From positions 1 to 64,000 of IMG/VR virus record IMGVR_UViG_3300042892_000707: DNA of 64,000 nt. One strand, 5' to 3'. The notes beneath the pieces are model-generated. The model worked only from the letters and a program-made list of their open reading frames with translations, had not been told where the DNA came from and did not search any database. Origin of the DNA: a virus. The position numbers were made by a program, and so were the translations under genes. Numbering within the stretch: the first letter of the stretch is position 1; each line of letters begins with the position of its first letter. Shown piece after piece: positions 17,826 to 24,505 of the stretch.

Positions 17826-18463
17826 TTTATATCTCCAAAATCACACTCACAATATCCACCCACTTCGCAGATGATATCTCTCATAAGTGTATTAACCTTA
17901 TTATAATTAGTTTGTTTTCTTTGAAGTGATTCATTAATAACCCCTTCATTTGTAGGTTTCATAAAAGCACCATGCGTTGATGGGTTAGAAACAAAGTCCC
18001 AACATATTAATTCAAAATCAGTTTCAACGGCAACTGTACCATCTTCTTTGATTTGCTTAACCGAACCCATGCCCCTTGAAGAAATACCCACAGTACAACC
18101 AGCGTTGATTATTTCTTGCAAAATTCTACCAGTAGGCGTGTTTAAAATTTCAACTTGACCCATTACATCATCACCTTTCCAGTAAACATCACGAATAATG
18201 TGAGATGTATTTTTTAGTTCAACCACAGACGATTCAGGATGGTCTAATTCACCATACGCCCTGTTTTCTCTGATTTCTCTACCTTTATACTTTTCAATTT
18301 CACGTTCAAGGATATTTTTTGGATAAACCCTACCATTTTGATTTGTTGAGTTGGCTCTTTGTAATACACCCGTTACAAGAAATCTACCATTTTTATTAAG
18401 TGATTCTTTTAAGATTTGAGGTGTAATCTCAAATAAACTAACATCAATGAGTAATTGCTTCAT
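17822..18463 (-). CDS. gp21: Prohead maturation protease (gp21-like)
   Basis: The 213-residue product matches the T4 gp21/prohead protease S78-like fold: an N-terminal strand region with GxLQRANSTNQNGRVYP, the GELDHPE motif carrying the catalytic His (H75), and VGISSRGMGS carrying the catalytic Ser (128/129). Near the C-terminus GVINE178/S matches the family's own cleavage rule, consistent with self-processing. It lies between portal-side core genes and the polyproteins, as gp21 does in T4. Its ATG overlaps the previous stop (TAATG), implying translational coupling. It would cut capsid, scaffold and the polyproteins here. Confidence 0.9.
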   Translation of the reverse strand: MKQLLIDVSLFEITPQILKESLNKNGRFLVTGVLQRANSTNQNGRVYPKNILEREIEKYKGREIRENRAYGELDHPESSVVELKNTSHIIRDVYWKGDDVMGQVEILNTPTGRILQEIINAGCTVGISSRGMGSVKQIKEDGTVAVETDFELICWDFVSNPSTHGAFMKPTNEGVINESLQRKQTNYNKVNTLMRDIICEVGGYCECDFGDIK

Positions 18464-18603
18464 TATTTTTCCCAGATTTGTTTTTTGCGGTAAAGGTCAA
18501 GAAACACTTTAGCTAATTCTTTACGAATTAACAATCTGATTTGAGAGATATCATCTATCTCCAAAGCTTCATTAACTTGATTCTTTTCACATCCGCAAGA
18601 CAT
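18463..18603 (-). CDS. Small 46-residue head-operon protein, unknown
   Basis: A short gene with ATG 18603 and TAA 18463-18465 that shares a base with the protease start. The product starts MSCGCEKNQVNEALEIDDIS, with a Cys-Gly-Cys near the N-terminus, then a basic amphipathic helix (RLLIRKELAKVFLDLYRKKQ) ending IWEK. Its position between core genes and protease is the T4 gp67/gp68 neighbourhood. No homology claimed; QVNE/A at residues 9-12 would also fit the protease rule. Confidence 0.68.
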   Translation of the reverse strand: MSCGCEKNQVNEALEIDDISQIRLLIRKELAKVFLDLYRKKQIWEK

Positions 18604-18604
18604 A

Positions 18605-19114
18605 TTACGACCCTAGCTCTTTAATCTTACGAGAAATTTTTAACATTCGTTCAGAAATCTTACCAAATCTAATTTTTGTAGATTCCCAATACTGACCTTG
18701 ACTTAATCCCATTTCGGTTTTAAGTTTGGTATTTTGATTTACCAATTGTTCTACTTCGTAAAGTTTACGGTTGATTTCTTTAATAGCAATGTTTACTTTT
18801 TTCTTTGCAGACATTGACTCATCTTTTCTATAAGCACGGTAGGTTGCTTCAATCAAATTTTCTAATTGAGAATCTATCTTTAATACTGATTCAAAATGTT
18901 TATTTGATTTTTTTGATTTTTTATATCCCAATACCTCAATGTGGTCATCATCCATATCATCTTCACTTTTAGCAAAAGCGTATGGTGTTCTTGGGGGACC
19001 TGCTCCACCATCAAGGTTTGCAGTTACATTTGCCTCATCCAACTCATCTTCTTCTTGTTGAATTTCAAGTTCATTAAACTTATCTTCAAGTTCTTTTAGT
19101 AAGTATCTACTCAT
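18605..19114 (-). CDS. Prohead core protein, unknown
   Basis: The 169-residue product starts at ATG 19114 behind GTGAGGA and overlaps the preceding gene by 4 nt (ATGA). The N-terminus is an acidic coiled coil containing ELDEA (a possible L-x-E/A cleavage), then a Gly/Pro-rich NLDGGAGPPRTPYAFA segment, then a long basic helical region (residues 75-169). It lies between portal and protease genes, the region that encodes core proteins in T4-type phages. Function inferred from position and composition. Confidence 0.65.
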   Translation of the reverse strand: MSRYLLKELEDKFNELEIQQEEDELDEANVTANLDGGAGPPRTPYAFAKSEDDMDDDHIEVLGYKKSKKSNKHFESVLKIDSQLENLIEATYRAYRKDESMSAKKKVNIAIKEINRKLYEVEQLVNQNTKLKTEMGLSQGQYWESTKIRFGKISERMLKISRKIKELGS

Positions 19115-19950
19115 TTTAGTTTCCTCACCTCTTCAAGCAATTCGTGGTATCTTAATAAGGAAAGAACCTGTGTTTCGCTGATTATCTTTGATGTTGCAAT
19201 GTTTTCCATTAAATTAATGGTTTCATTTAACTTAATAGATACAACCTTATCTGATACTTTTACTTTACCAAATGCGGTCTTTAATTTTTTAACCTCGGAA
19301 ATAACATATTTTCTTAATTTTTCTGAATTATCAATGTTATTGATGTATGTTCTTAATACATTCTTTTGTTCCAAAGTTAAACTTGAATACTTTTCGTTAA
19401 ACGAATCAACCAAGAATTTGTAAGCCAATAAACGAACTTCTTTTGGTTGGGTTGTGTATTCTTCGTTAATTTTTTCTTCTATCAATTGCTCTTTTTTGGT
19501 AATAATACTTTCAAAAATAGTATTCTTACAATCAACCCATTCTTTTGGAGAATTTTCTTGTTTATATTCAAACAATTTATAGGTTGATGCTAATTCTTTG
19601 TAATTGTTTACACGATATTTAAAAAAGTCATCAATCTTATATGATTCTTTGATAGATTTAATAAGATTATATTTTTGTCTACGAAGAAGTGATTCGTTTA
19701 AATTTCTTCTTTGCTCTAAAATAATATTAACAAATTCTTGAGCTTTGTATTGAGTGTCAAATGTTTCTTTTTGAAGCGTTTGATAAAAATTTAATTCTTT
19801 AGTTAGTTCAGTTCCTTTTTTAAAGTGGAACTTTATAATTTCAAGCGCCAATGAGTTTTTGCCACCCAATGTATCAGCAGCAATTTGTCTCACCAGTAGC
19901 TCAAATAAAATACCTGTATTTTTGAACTTACTATGTTTTAGTTTACCCAT
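19111..19950 (-). CDS. Conserved T4-type head-module protein
   Basis: The 279-residue, all-helical, lysine/glutamate-rich product starts at ATG 19950 (AAAAGG box). Its N-terminus KFKNTGILFELLVRQIAAD is of a type I associate with proteins found next to portal genes in marine T4-like phages, but I cannot name a domain. No catalytic motif is visible. Located between portal and core genes, so a head assembly or portal-associated role is plausible. Confidence 0.6.
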   Translation of the reverse strand: MGKLKHSKFKNTGILFELLVRQIAADTLGGKNSLALEIIKFHFKKGTELTKELNFYQTLQKETFDTQYKAQEFVNIILEQRRNLNESLLRRQKYNLIKSIKESYKIDDFFKYRVNNYKELASTYKLFEYKQENSPKEWVDCKNTIFESIITKKEQLIEEKINEEYTTQPKEVRLLAYKFLVDSFNEKYSSLTLEQKNVLRTYINNIDNSEKLRKYVISEVKKLKTAFGKVKVSDKVVSIKLNETINLMENIATSKIISETQVLSLLRYHELLEEVRKLK

Positions 19951-19978
19951 TTCAAACCTTTTATTTGACTTTCTAATA

Positions 19979-19988
19979 AATAAATATC
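19979..19988 (-). promoter_or_regulatory. Candidate late promoter element GATATTTATT
   Basis: Copy of the recurrent element ~28 nt before ATG 19950 in the 48-nt gap after the portal stop. Orientation matches the downstream genes. A promoter role is inference. Confidence 0.4.
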
Positions 19989-19998
19989 GTATTGTAGG

Positions 19999-21861
19999 TT
20001 AAATCGTATCATCTAACAATTGTGACTCATCTAATAACCCAGATTCTTCAGGTTTAGACTCTTTTTTTAAGGATTCCATAATCATAGATTTAGTTTTAAC
20101 CTTCATTTTCTTTAAAGAAGAATTCAATGCGTTTTGGGATTCAACCGCCATTGGTCCTTTTCTAAAAGTATGATATGTGCTGTCTCTACTAATGTCGGTT
20201 TGTTTACCAAGTGGGTCTCTACCCATATTTGCTTGGTCAGTTCCATAGGTTCCACCTTCGGTAGGTCTTCCAGCGCCAGGAAATCCACCTTCAGGCGAAC
20301 CACCTTCTTCTTCTTGACCTTGTTGAGAAATCACAGCAAGGTCGTGTGGAGTTCCAAACGATTCACCTGTTTTAGCAGGGTCATTACCTTCGGTGGTAAT
20401 TTGTTCGTGTCTAAATGATAACTTTAAATCATCAATTACTCTTTGTTGTTCTACTTCCCACTCATCCTCGGACATATTAAAGATATTTTTGTAAATCCAC
20501 TCTTGTGAAATCATCTTCAAATCCTTCAAGTCTCTTATAAGAGCTGTTTTTTCAGAAAGTAAAGCAATCTTTTCTTGTTCGTAGATAATAGATGGATTTG
20601 TAAGCTCTAATTCAAAGTTAACAAGGTCTTCGTTTTCGTATCCTTGTGAGTAAAGGTGAACGATTGCGATTTTGGTAAGTTCTGATAGAACAATCTTTTG
20701 AACTCTTTCAACAGTTCTTGCAAATCTAATGTCTTGTTGAGCAAGGGTTGCTTTACCTTCTACACCCTCTTCGTATCCGATGAATGCTTTAGGAACTTTT
20801 AAAGCAGCCATCATTCTATTCTTCAGGTATTCAATATCATCAATACCACCGAACTCCATACCACTCAAAGAATCAATTTCAGTTCCGCTTTGACCACCAC
20901 GAACCGGTAAGAAGTAATCTTCTAACATATTCATCATGTTGAACTTGAGGTTGTAATCACCTGTGTTCGGGTCAATGTATGGAACTTTTTTCATTCCATC
21001 AATAATGTTCTGCATATGTTGGTCAACCTCTTGTGGTGGGATATTACCAACATCAATTTTAAAGATTCTTTTTTCAGGCGCTCTCATAATTCTATGAATC
21101 ATCATTGCGTCTTCCATAAGAGTCAATTGCTTCCAAGTTTTTCTAGCACCCTCTAACAAAGAACGACCATATGGTAAGAAATTTGAGTCGGCCATCAATC
21201 TAAAATGCGCAACCTGATAAAATGGGAAATAAGTGTGTTTGTCTTTACTACCATATGTAAAATTGGTAGAAGAACTCATGCTTGCTAACTTGAACCTAAC
21301 CTCATAAGGGTTATCAGGATTGAATCCTTCTTCACGCTCAAGTTCGTATGCTGAAATTGGTTGAACATTTACAATACCAACACCCTCTTCAATATCTAAA
21401 TATAAAAAGTAATCACCATATTTGTTCATACCACGAACCCAAGCCCAAAGGTTAAATTCAATGTTTAAAATATCATAAAATAAGTTGTGTAAGATTTTCT
21501 TTAAGGTCTCATCCGAAGATTTAATACGAATTACATCACCCATATCATTCTTTAGAGTACACTCATCGGAGTAGATATCCAAAATAGAAGTGATGATTGA
21601 ATCTTTGTCCATCGCCTCATAGTCAGTATATAGTTCTAACTTATTTGAGTGATAGTTGAATTGTTGGTTATAGGTTTCCCAATTTCTACGAGATGTATGT
21701 AAACGACCAAATCTATCGTAATACGATGTTCCACGGATGTTACCTTGGGATTGAAGTCGTTGCGAATCTACAGTCTGTAAACGATTCTTACCAACTCTTC
21801 TTACGATGACTTGGGTAGCGAATAGTTTTTGTAGTTTTCCAAATAATGAATTATCTGCCAT
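19999..21861 (-). CDS. gp20: Portal protein (gp20-like)
   Basis: The 620-residue product aligns in style with T4 gp20: an N-terminal clip-adjacent region, the NYHSNKLELYTDYEAMDKDSI-type segment (here residues ~68-90), ...DIYSDECTLKNDMGDVI, and the central wing/stem with DDIEYLKNRMMAALKVP. The C-terminal ~120 residues are low complexity (Gly/Glu/Gln) and end LLDESQLLDDTI. It forms the dodecameric ring through which DNA is packaged by the terminase encoded just upstream. Start ATG 21861; no SD. A TATATTTATA element lies 38 nt upstream. Confidence 0.92.
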   Translation of the reverse strand: MADNSLFGKLQKLFATQVIVRRVGKNRLQTVDSQRLQSQGNIRGTSYYDRFGRLHTSRRNWETYNQQFNYHSNKLELYTDYEAMDKDSIITSILDIYSDECTLKNDMGDVIRIKSSDETLKKILHNLFYDILNIEFNLWAWVRGMNKYGDYFLYLDIEEGVGIVNVQPISAYELEREEGFNPDNPYEVRFKLASMSSSTNFTYGSKDKHTYFPFYQVAHFRLMADSNFLPYGRSLLEGARKTWKQLTLMEDAMMIHRIMRAPEKRIFKIDVGNIPPQEVDQHMQNIIDGMKKVPYIDPNTGDYNLKFNMMNMLEDYFLPVRGGQSGTEIDSLSGMEFGGIDDIEYLKNRMMAALKVPKAFIGYEEGVEGKATLAQQDIRFARTVERVQKIVLSELTKIAIVHLYSQGYENEDLVNFELELTNPSIIYEQEKIALLSEKTALIRDLKDLKMISQEWIYKNIFNMSEDEWEVEQQRVIDDLKLSFRHEQITTEGNDPAKTGESFGTPHDLAVISQQGQEEEGGSPEGGFPGAGRPTEGGTYGTDQANMGRDPLGKQTDISRDSTYHTFRKGPMAVESQNALNSSLKKMKVKTKSMIMESLKKESKPEESGLLDESQLLDDTI

Positions 21862-21899
21862 AATGTTTTTCTTAACTAAAAGAGTATACTTTTACAAGC

Positions 21900-21909
21900 T
21901 ATAAATATA
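21900..21909 (-). promoter_or_regulatory. Candidate late promoter element TATATTTATA
   Basis: Copy of the recurrent intergenic element in the 72-nt gap between terminase and portal genes, ~38 nt before the portal ATG, a plausible distance for a promoter. Confidence 0.42.
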
Positions 21910-21933
21910 CAAAAAATAAACCACACTACCAAA

Positions 21934-23508
21934 TTAAAGTATCCAAGTCATATCAATATCGTTTCCACGACCATCTTTAATAACCCAAGGGTTGTGTTGA
22001 CCCATTCTTGCATTGTAAACCCCACCATTTGTTTTTGAAATGTGACTTAATGCTGTACGGCTTAAATCTATACCCTGTTGTCTTAATTTTAATGCGGTGT
22101 CTCTTACCCAAAGTCCTGTGGAGAACGACATAACCAAGTCATCATTATACCCTTGTTGAGCTTCTGCTCTACTACCATTCCAAATGAATACGAATAGTTC
22201 ATCAATAAGACGCTTTGAGTGAATGATTGGTGTCTTTTCTCTCATGTAGGTATCAAGTTTAGAAATCACCAAAGGTCGTGTTCGTGAGGACATTGTAAAG
22301 CCCGGAACCATATCTTCTTTTTTCTTTAAATCCCAACCCCTACGAAGATGAATATCTTCATCAATATAACCTAAATCACGATACGAGTAATATAAATTTG
22401 TATAGTTTCTATCAATAACTTCTTGGATTACAGCCCAACCAATGTTTGCATTTTCAACCACCAACATTGCATTATTCCACTCTGCAGCAACGGATGTAAG
22501 GAATGCTCCATATTGTTTGGTTTCAATCTTGCCTTTGTATTCCGCAACTTGTTCTACAGTTTCAACATCAATAACGTGAAACGCTGAATAGTCAGTTGAG
22601 TCACCTCTAGCGACATCGGCAACCACCACATAGTCACGAGAATAATTTGGATATTCCCATAACCAATAGTTTCCATCAAATCCTCGTTTTTCAATTGGGT
22701 CTTTAATGTAAGTTTCAGTATACCAAGTTAGGATTGTTGAGTCAACTACCGTGTAACCTGAACTGATAAAGTCACAATCACATTCTTGTGCTGCACCTTT
22801 TTCACCAAGTAATTTTGTTTGACTATCCCTCCACTTTTGGTCTCGTTCAGGATGAACTGTCCAGTGAAGTTTAATTGGATTCCAACTATCACCAGCCTCA
22901 CCTTTTAACCAAATTTTGTGAAACCAATTACCCACACCATTTGGAGTTGATAACACAATGGCCTTACCACCAGTAGAAAGGGTTGATTGAGAAGAAGTCC
23001 AAATATCTTCAATATTGGAAATAAACGCAGCCTCATCCATAATCAACATTGAAAGAGCTTCGGAACGACCTGCGTCACCTGCTGCTGATGTTGCTTTGAT
23101 TTGAGAACCATTTCTTAATCGTAAAGAAAGTTTATTATCCTCTTCGGTTTGACCTCTTAACCAACTTGGTAAATTTTCGTGCATAAACCTTACTTTAGTC
23201 ACAAGGTTTTTTGCTACTTCTTGTTTGGTTGCAATTACCAATATGTTTTTGTCTTCGTGGAACAACATCATCCACAAAGAATATCCTGCCGATAGAGTAG
23301 AAATACCTAACTGGCGAGATTTAAGGATTACATTAAATCGGTGGTCATCAAATTCCCTCATCAAATCTTCTTGGAAATCATAAAGATTGAAAAGAATTTT
23401 ACCTCGGTGGGGGTGTTGGATATAGCAATATTTCTTAAAGAAATACACTGGGTCTTTAGCACATTTAATATACTCTTCCCTAATAAGTTCCTTTAAACTT
23501 TTTGCCAT
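21934..23508 (-). CDS. gp17: Terminase large subunit (gp17-like)
   Basis: The 524-residue product has an adenine-binding YDFQEDLM region, Walker A-like SRQLGIST (64-71), Walker B LIMDEAAF (D158, E159), a coupling STPNG motif, and a C-terminal RNase H-type nuclease beginning VVVADVARGDSTDYSAF near residue 295. It pumps DNA into the prohead through the portal. It starts at ATG 23508 without an SD box and follows the two membrane-protein genes. No small terminase is seen in the window. Confidence 0.95.
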   Translation of the reverse strand: MAKSLKELIREEYIKCAKDPVYFFKKYCYIQHPHRGKILFNLYDFQEDLMREFDDHRFNVILKSRQLGISTLSAGYSLWMMLFHEDKNILVIATKQEVAKNLVTKVRFMHENLPSWLRGQTEEDNKLSLRLRNGSQIKATSAAGDAGRSEALSMLIMDEAAFISNIEDIWTSSQSTLSTGGKAIVLSTPNGVGNWFHKIWLKGEAGDSWNPIKLHWTVHPERDQKWRDSQTKLLGEKGAAQECDCDFISSGYTVVDSTILTWYTETYIKDPIEKRGFDGNYWLWEYPNYSRDYVVVADVARGDSTDYSAFHVIDVETVEQVAEYKGKIETKQYGAFLTSVAAEWNNAMLVVENANIGWAVIQEVIDRNYTNLYYSYRDLGYIDEDIHLRRGWDLKKKEDMVPGFTMSSRTRPLVISKLDTYMREKTPIIHSKRLIDELFVFIWNGSRAEAQQGYNDDLVMSFSTGLWVRDTALKLRQQGIDLSRTALSHISKTNGGVYNARMGQHNPWVIKDGRGNDIDMTWIL

Positions 23509-23518
23509 ATATTTTTAT

Positions 23519-23926
23519 TTATAGAGCAAGCAATAATGTAACTGTAGCCGCTCCGCCAGCAAATCCAATTAAAAGACCTTGCCACATTTTAGAAGATTTT
23601 TCTCTTTTTAAAACTTTAATTTGGTCTTCTTTTAGAGAAATTACTTTGTTTTTTTCTACAATAACCAAATCTTTTGAAGTGATAATTTTATTTAAGTTTT
23701 CAACTTCAACTTTATATAAATCAATAGACTTTGAGTATAAAACAACTTTTCCTTGTGTTAGTCGTAATTCTTCAACACACAAGTCACGCTCTGCTTTTAC
23801 TTTTAATGCTTTTTCAAGAGTGGCTCTTGGAACTGCAATTAAGTTAGGTTCAGTTGAAAGCGTCTGTGAAAGCGTCGGCAATGTCGTTATCAGACATAGC
23901 GTCAAGCTTAGCAACATCTTTTTCAT
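23519..23926 (-). CDS. Secreted coiled-coil protein with C-terminal membrane segment (possible spanin)
   Basis: The 135-residue product has an N-terminal signal (MKKMLLSLTLCLITTLPTLS), a long charged coiled coil (residues ~38-110) and a C-terminal glycine-rich membrane helix (LLIGFAGGAATVTLLLAL). A Cys at position 11 could be a weak lipobox (LTLC), which would give the architecture of a one-component spanin; otherwise it is a signal-peptidase I substrate. ATG 23926 has AAGGA and lies 77 nt inside the preceding gene in another frame, the arrangement typical of overlapping lysis genes. Lysis role inferred. Confidence 0.6.
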   Translation of the reverse strand: MKKMLLSLTLCLITTLPTLSQTLSTEPNLIAVPRATLEKALKVKAERDLCVEELRLTQGKVVLYSKSIDLYKVEVENLNKIITSKDLVIVEKNKVISLKEDQIKVLKREKSSKMWQGLLIGFAGGAATVTLLLAL

Positions 23927-24194
23927 ATTGTTTCCTTAACTTATTAATTTGAGTATCTTTTTTATCAATCTGAACATCAATTCTCTTTAATTCTTTTTCA
24001 ATATCTTTATTGATTTTTAAAAGAGAGTCCGATTGACTTTCCAACTTTTCAATCTGCGTGTTGTATTCTTGTTCACGCTCTCTCAACATTCTTTCGTAAT
24101 CTTTTTTGTAACGATTGCCAGCAAAAAAGAATTGATATGCTAGTAATGCTAATAAAGCAAGAATTACAATTTGTTGAGTATTGAATCGTTTCAT
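23850..24194 (-). CDS. Inner-membrane coiled-coil protein (i-spanin-like)
   Basis: The 114-residue product has one N-terminal membrane helix (QQIVILALLALLAYQFFFAG, residues ~7-26) followed by a continuous charged coiled coil to ~residue 100, ending AFTDAFN. This is the i-spanin (Rz) layout. The next gene starts within its last 77 nt in a different frame, like Rz/Rz1 pairs. No endolysin or holin is recognised beside it, so the assignment is from architecture alone; a structural membrane anchor is the alternative. Confidence 0.58.
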   Translation of the reverse strand: MKRFNTQQIVILALLALLAYQFFFAGNRYKKDYERMLREREQEYNTQIEKLESQSDSLLKINKDIEKELKRIDVQIDKKDTQINKLRKQYEKDVAKLDAMSDNDIADAFTDAFN

Positions 24195-24449
24195 TTATTT
24201 TTTAGCAGCAGCTTTAGGAGCAGCTTTTTTCTTTGGGTAGTATCTTTTCTTTTTAGGAGCAGCTTTTTCTACCACATTAGCCACATCAGAAGCTTCTTTT
24301 ATTACTTTTTTAACAGCAACTTTTGCTTCTGCAACAGCAACCTTTACTTCGGCTACTTCTTTTTTAATTTCAACAGCAGTTTTTTTGATTTTTTCATCAA
24401 TTGTTGTTTTACCAAGCAACCAATTCCAAGCTTTCTTTAATGTTTCCAT
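24195..24449 (-). CDS. Lys/Ala-rich histone-like small protein
   Basis: I take ATG 24449 as start (84 residues) rather than the in-frame TTG at 24461. Residues 1-60 form an amphipathic helix with repeated EIKKEVAEVKVAVAEAKVAV-type heptads; residues 61-84 are a basic tail (KKKRYYPKKKAAPKAAAKK) like histone H1 or bacterial Hc1-type tails. It directly abuts the i-spanin-like gene. The tail could bind DNA in the virion or cell, or it may interact with membranes; nothing decides between these. An ATACTTATTA element lies ~30 nt upstream. Confidence 0.6.
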   Translation of the reverse strand: METLKKAWNWLLGKTTIDEKIKKTAVEIKKEVAEVKVAVAEAKVAVKKVIKEASDVANVVEKAAPKKKRYYPKKKAAPKAAAKK

Positions 24450-24477
24450 AGTTTTTTCCAAATTTTAATTAAACTAA

Positions 24478-24487
24478 TAATAAGTAT
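24478..24487 (-). promoter_or_regulatory. Candidate late promoter element ATACTTATTA
   Basis: Copy of the recurrent element in the 56-nt gap before the Lys/Ala-rich gene, 29 nt before ATG 24449, in the coding orientation. Confidence 0.4.
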
Positions 24488-24505
24488 GTAATTCAATGTT
24501 AATAA

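Noticed and set aside
23516-23523. TATAAATA on the minus strand 8 nt before the terminase ATG, the T4 late promoter consensus
   Set aside because: It is the only good minus-strand match noticed and lies too close to the ATG to leave a leader; it also overlaps the stop of the previous gene. Not called as a promoter.
24171-24440. Phe/Ser-rich + strand frame of 89 residues
   Set aside because: It is the antisense of the Lys-rich minus-strand gene, which has better context.
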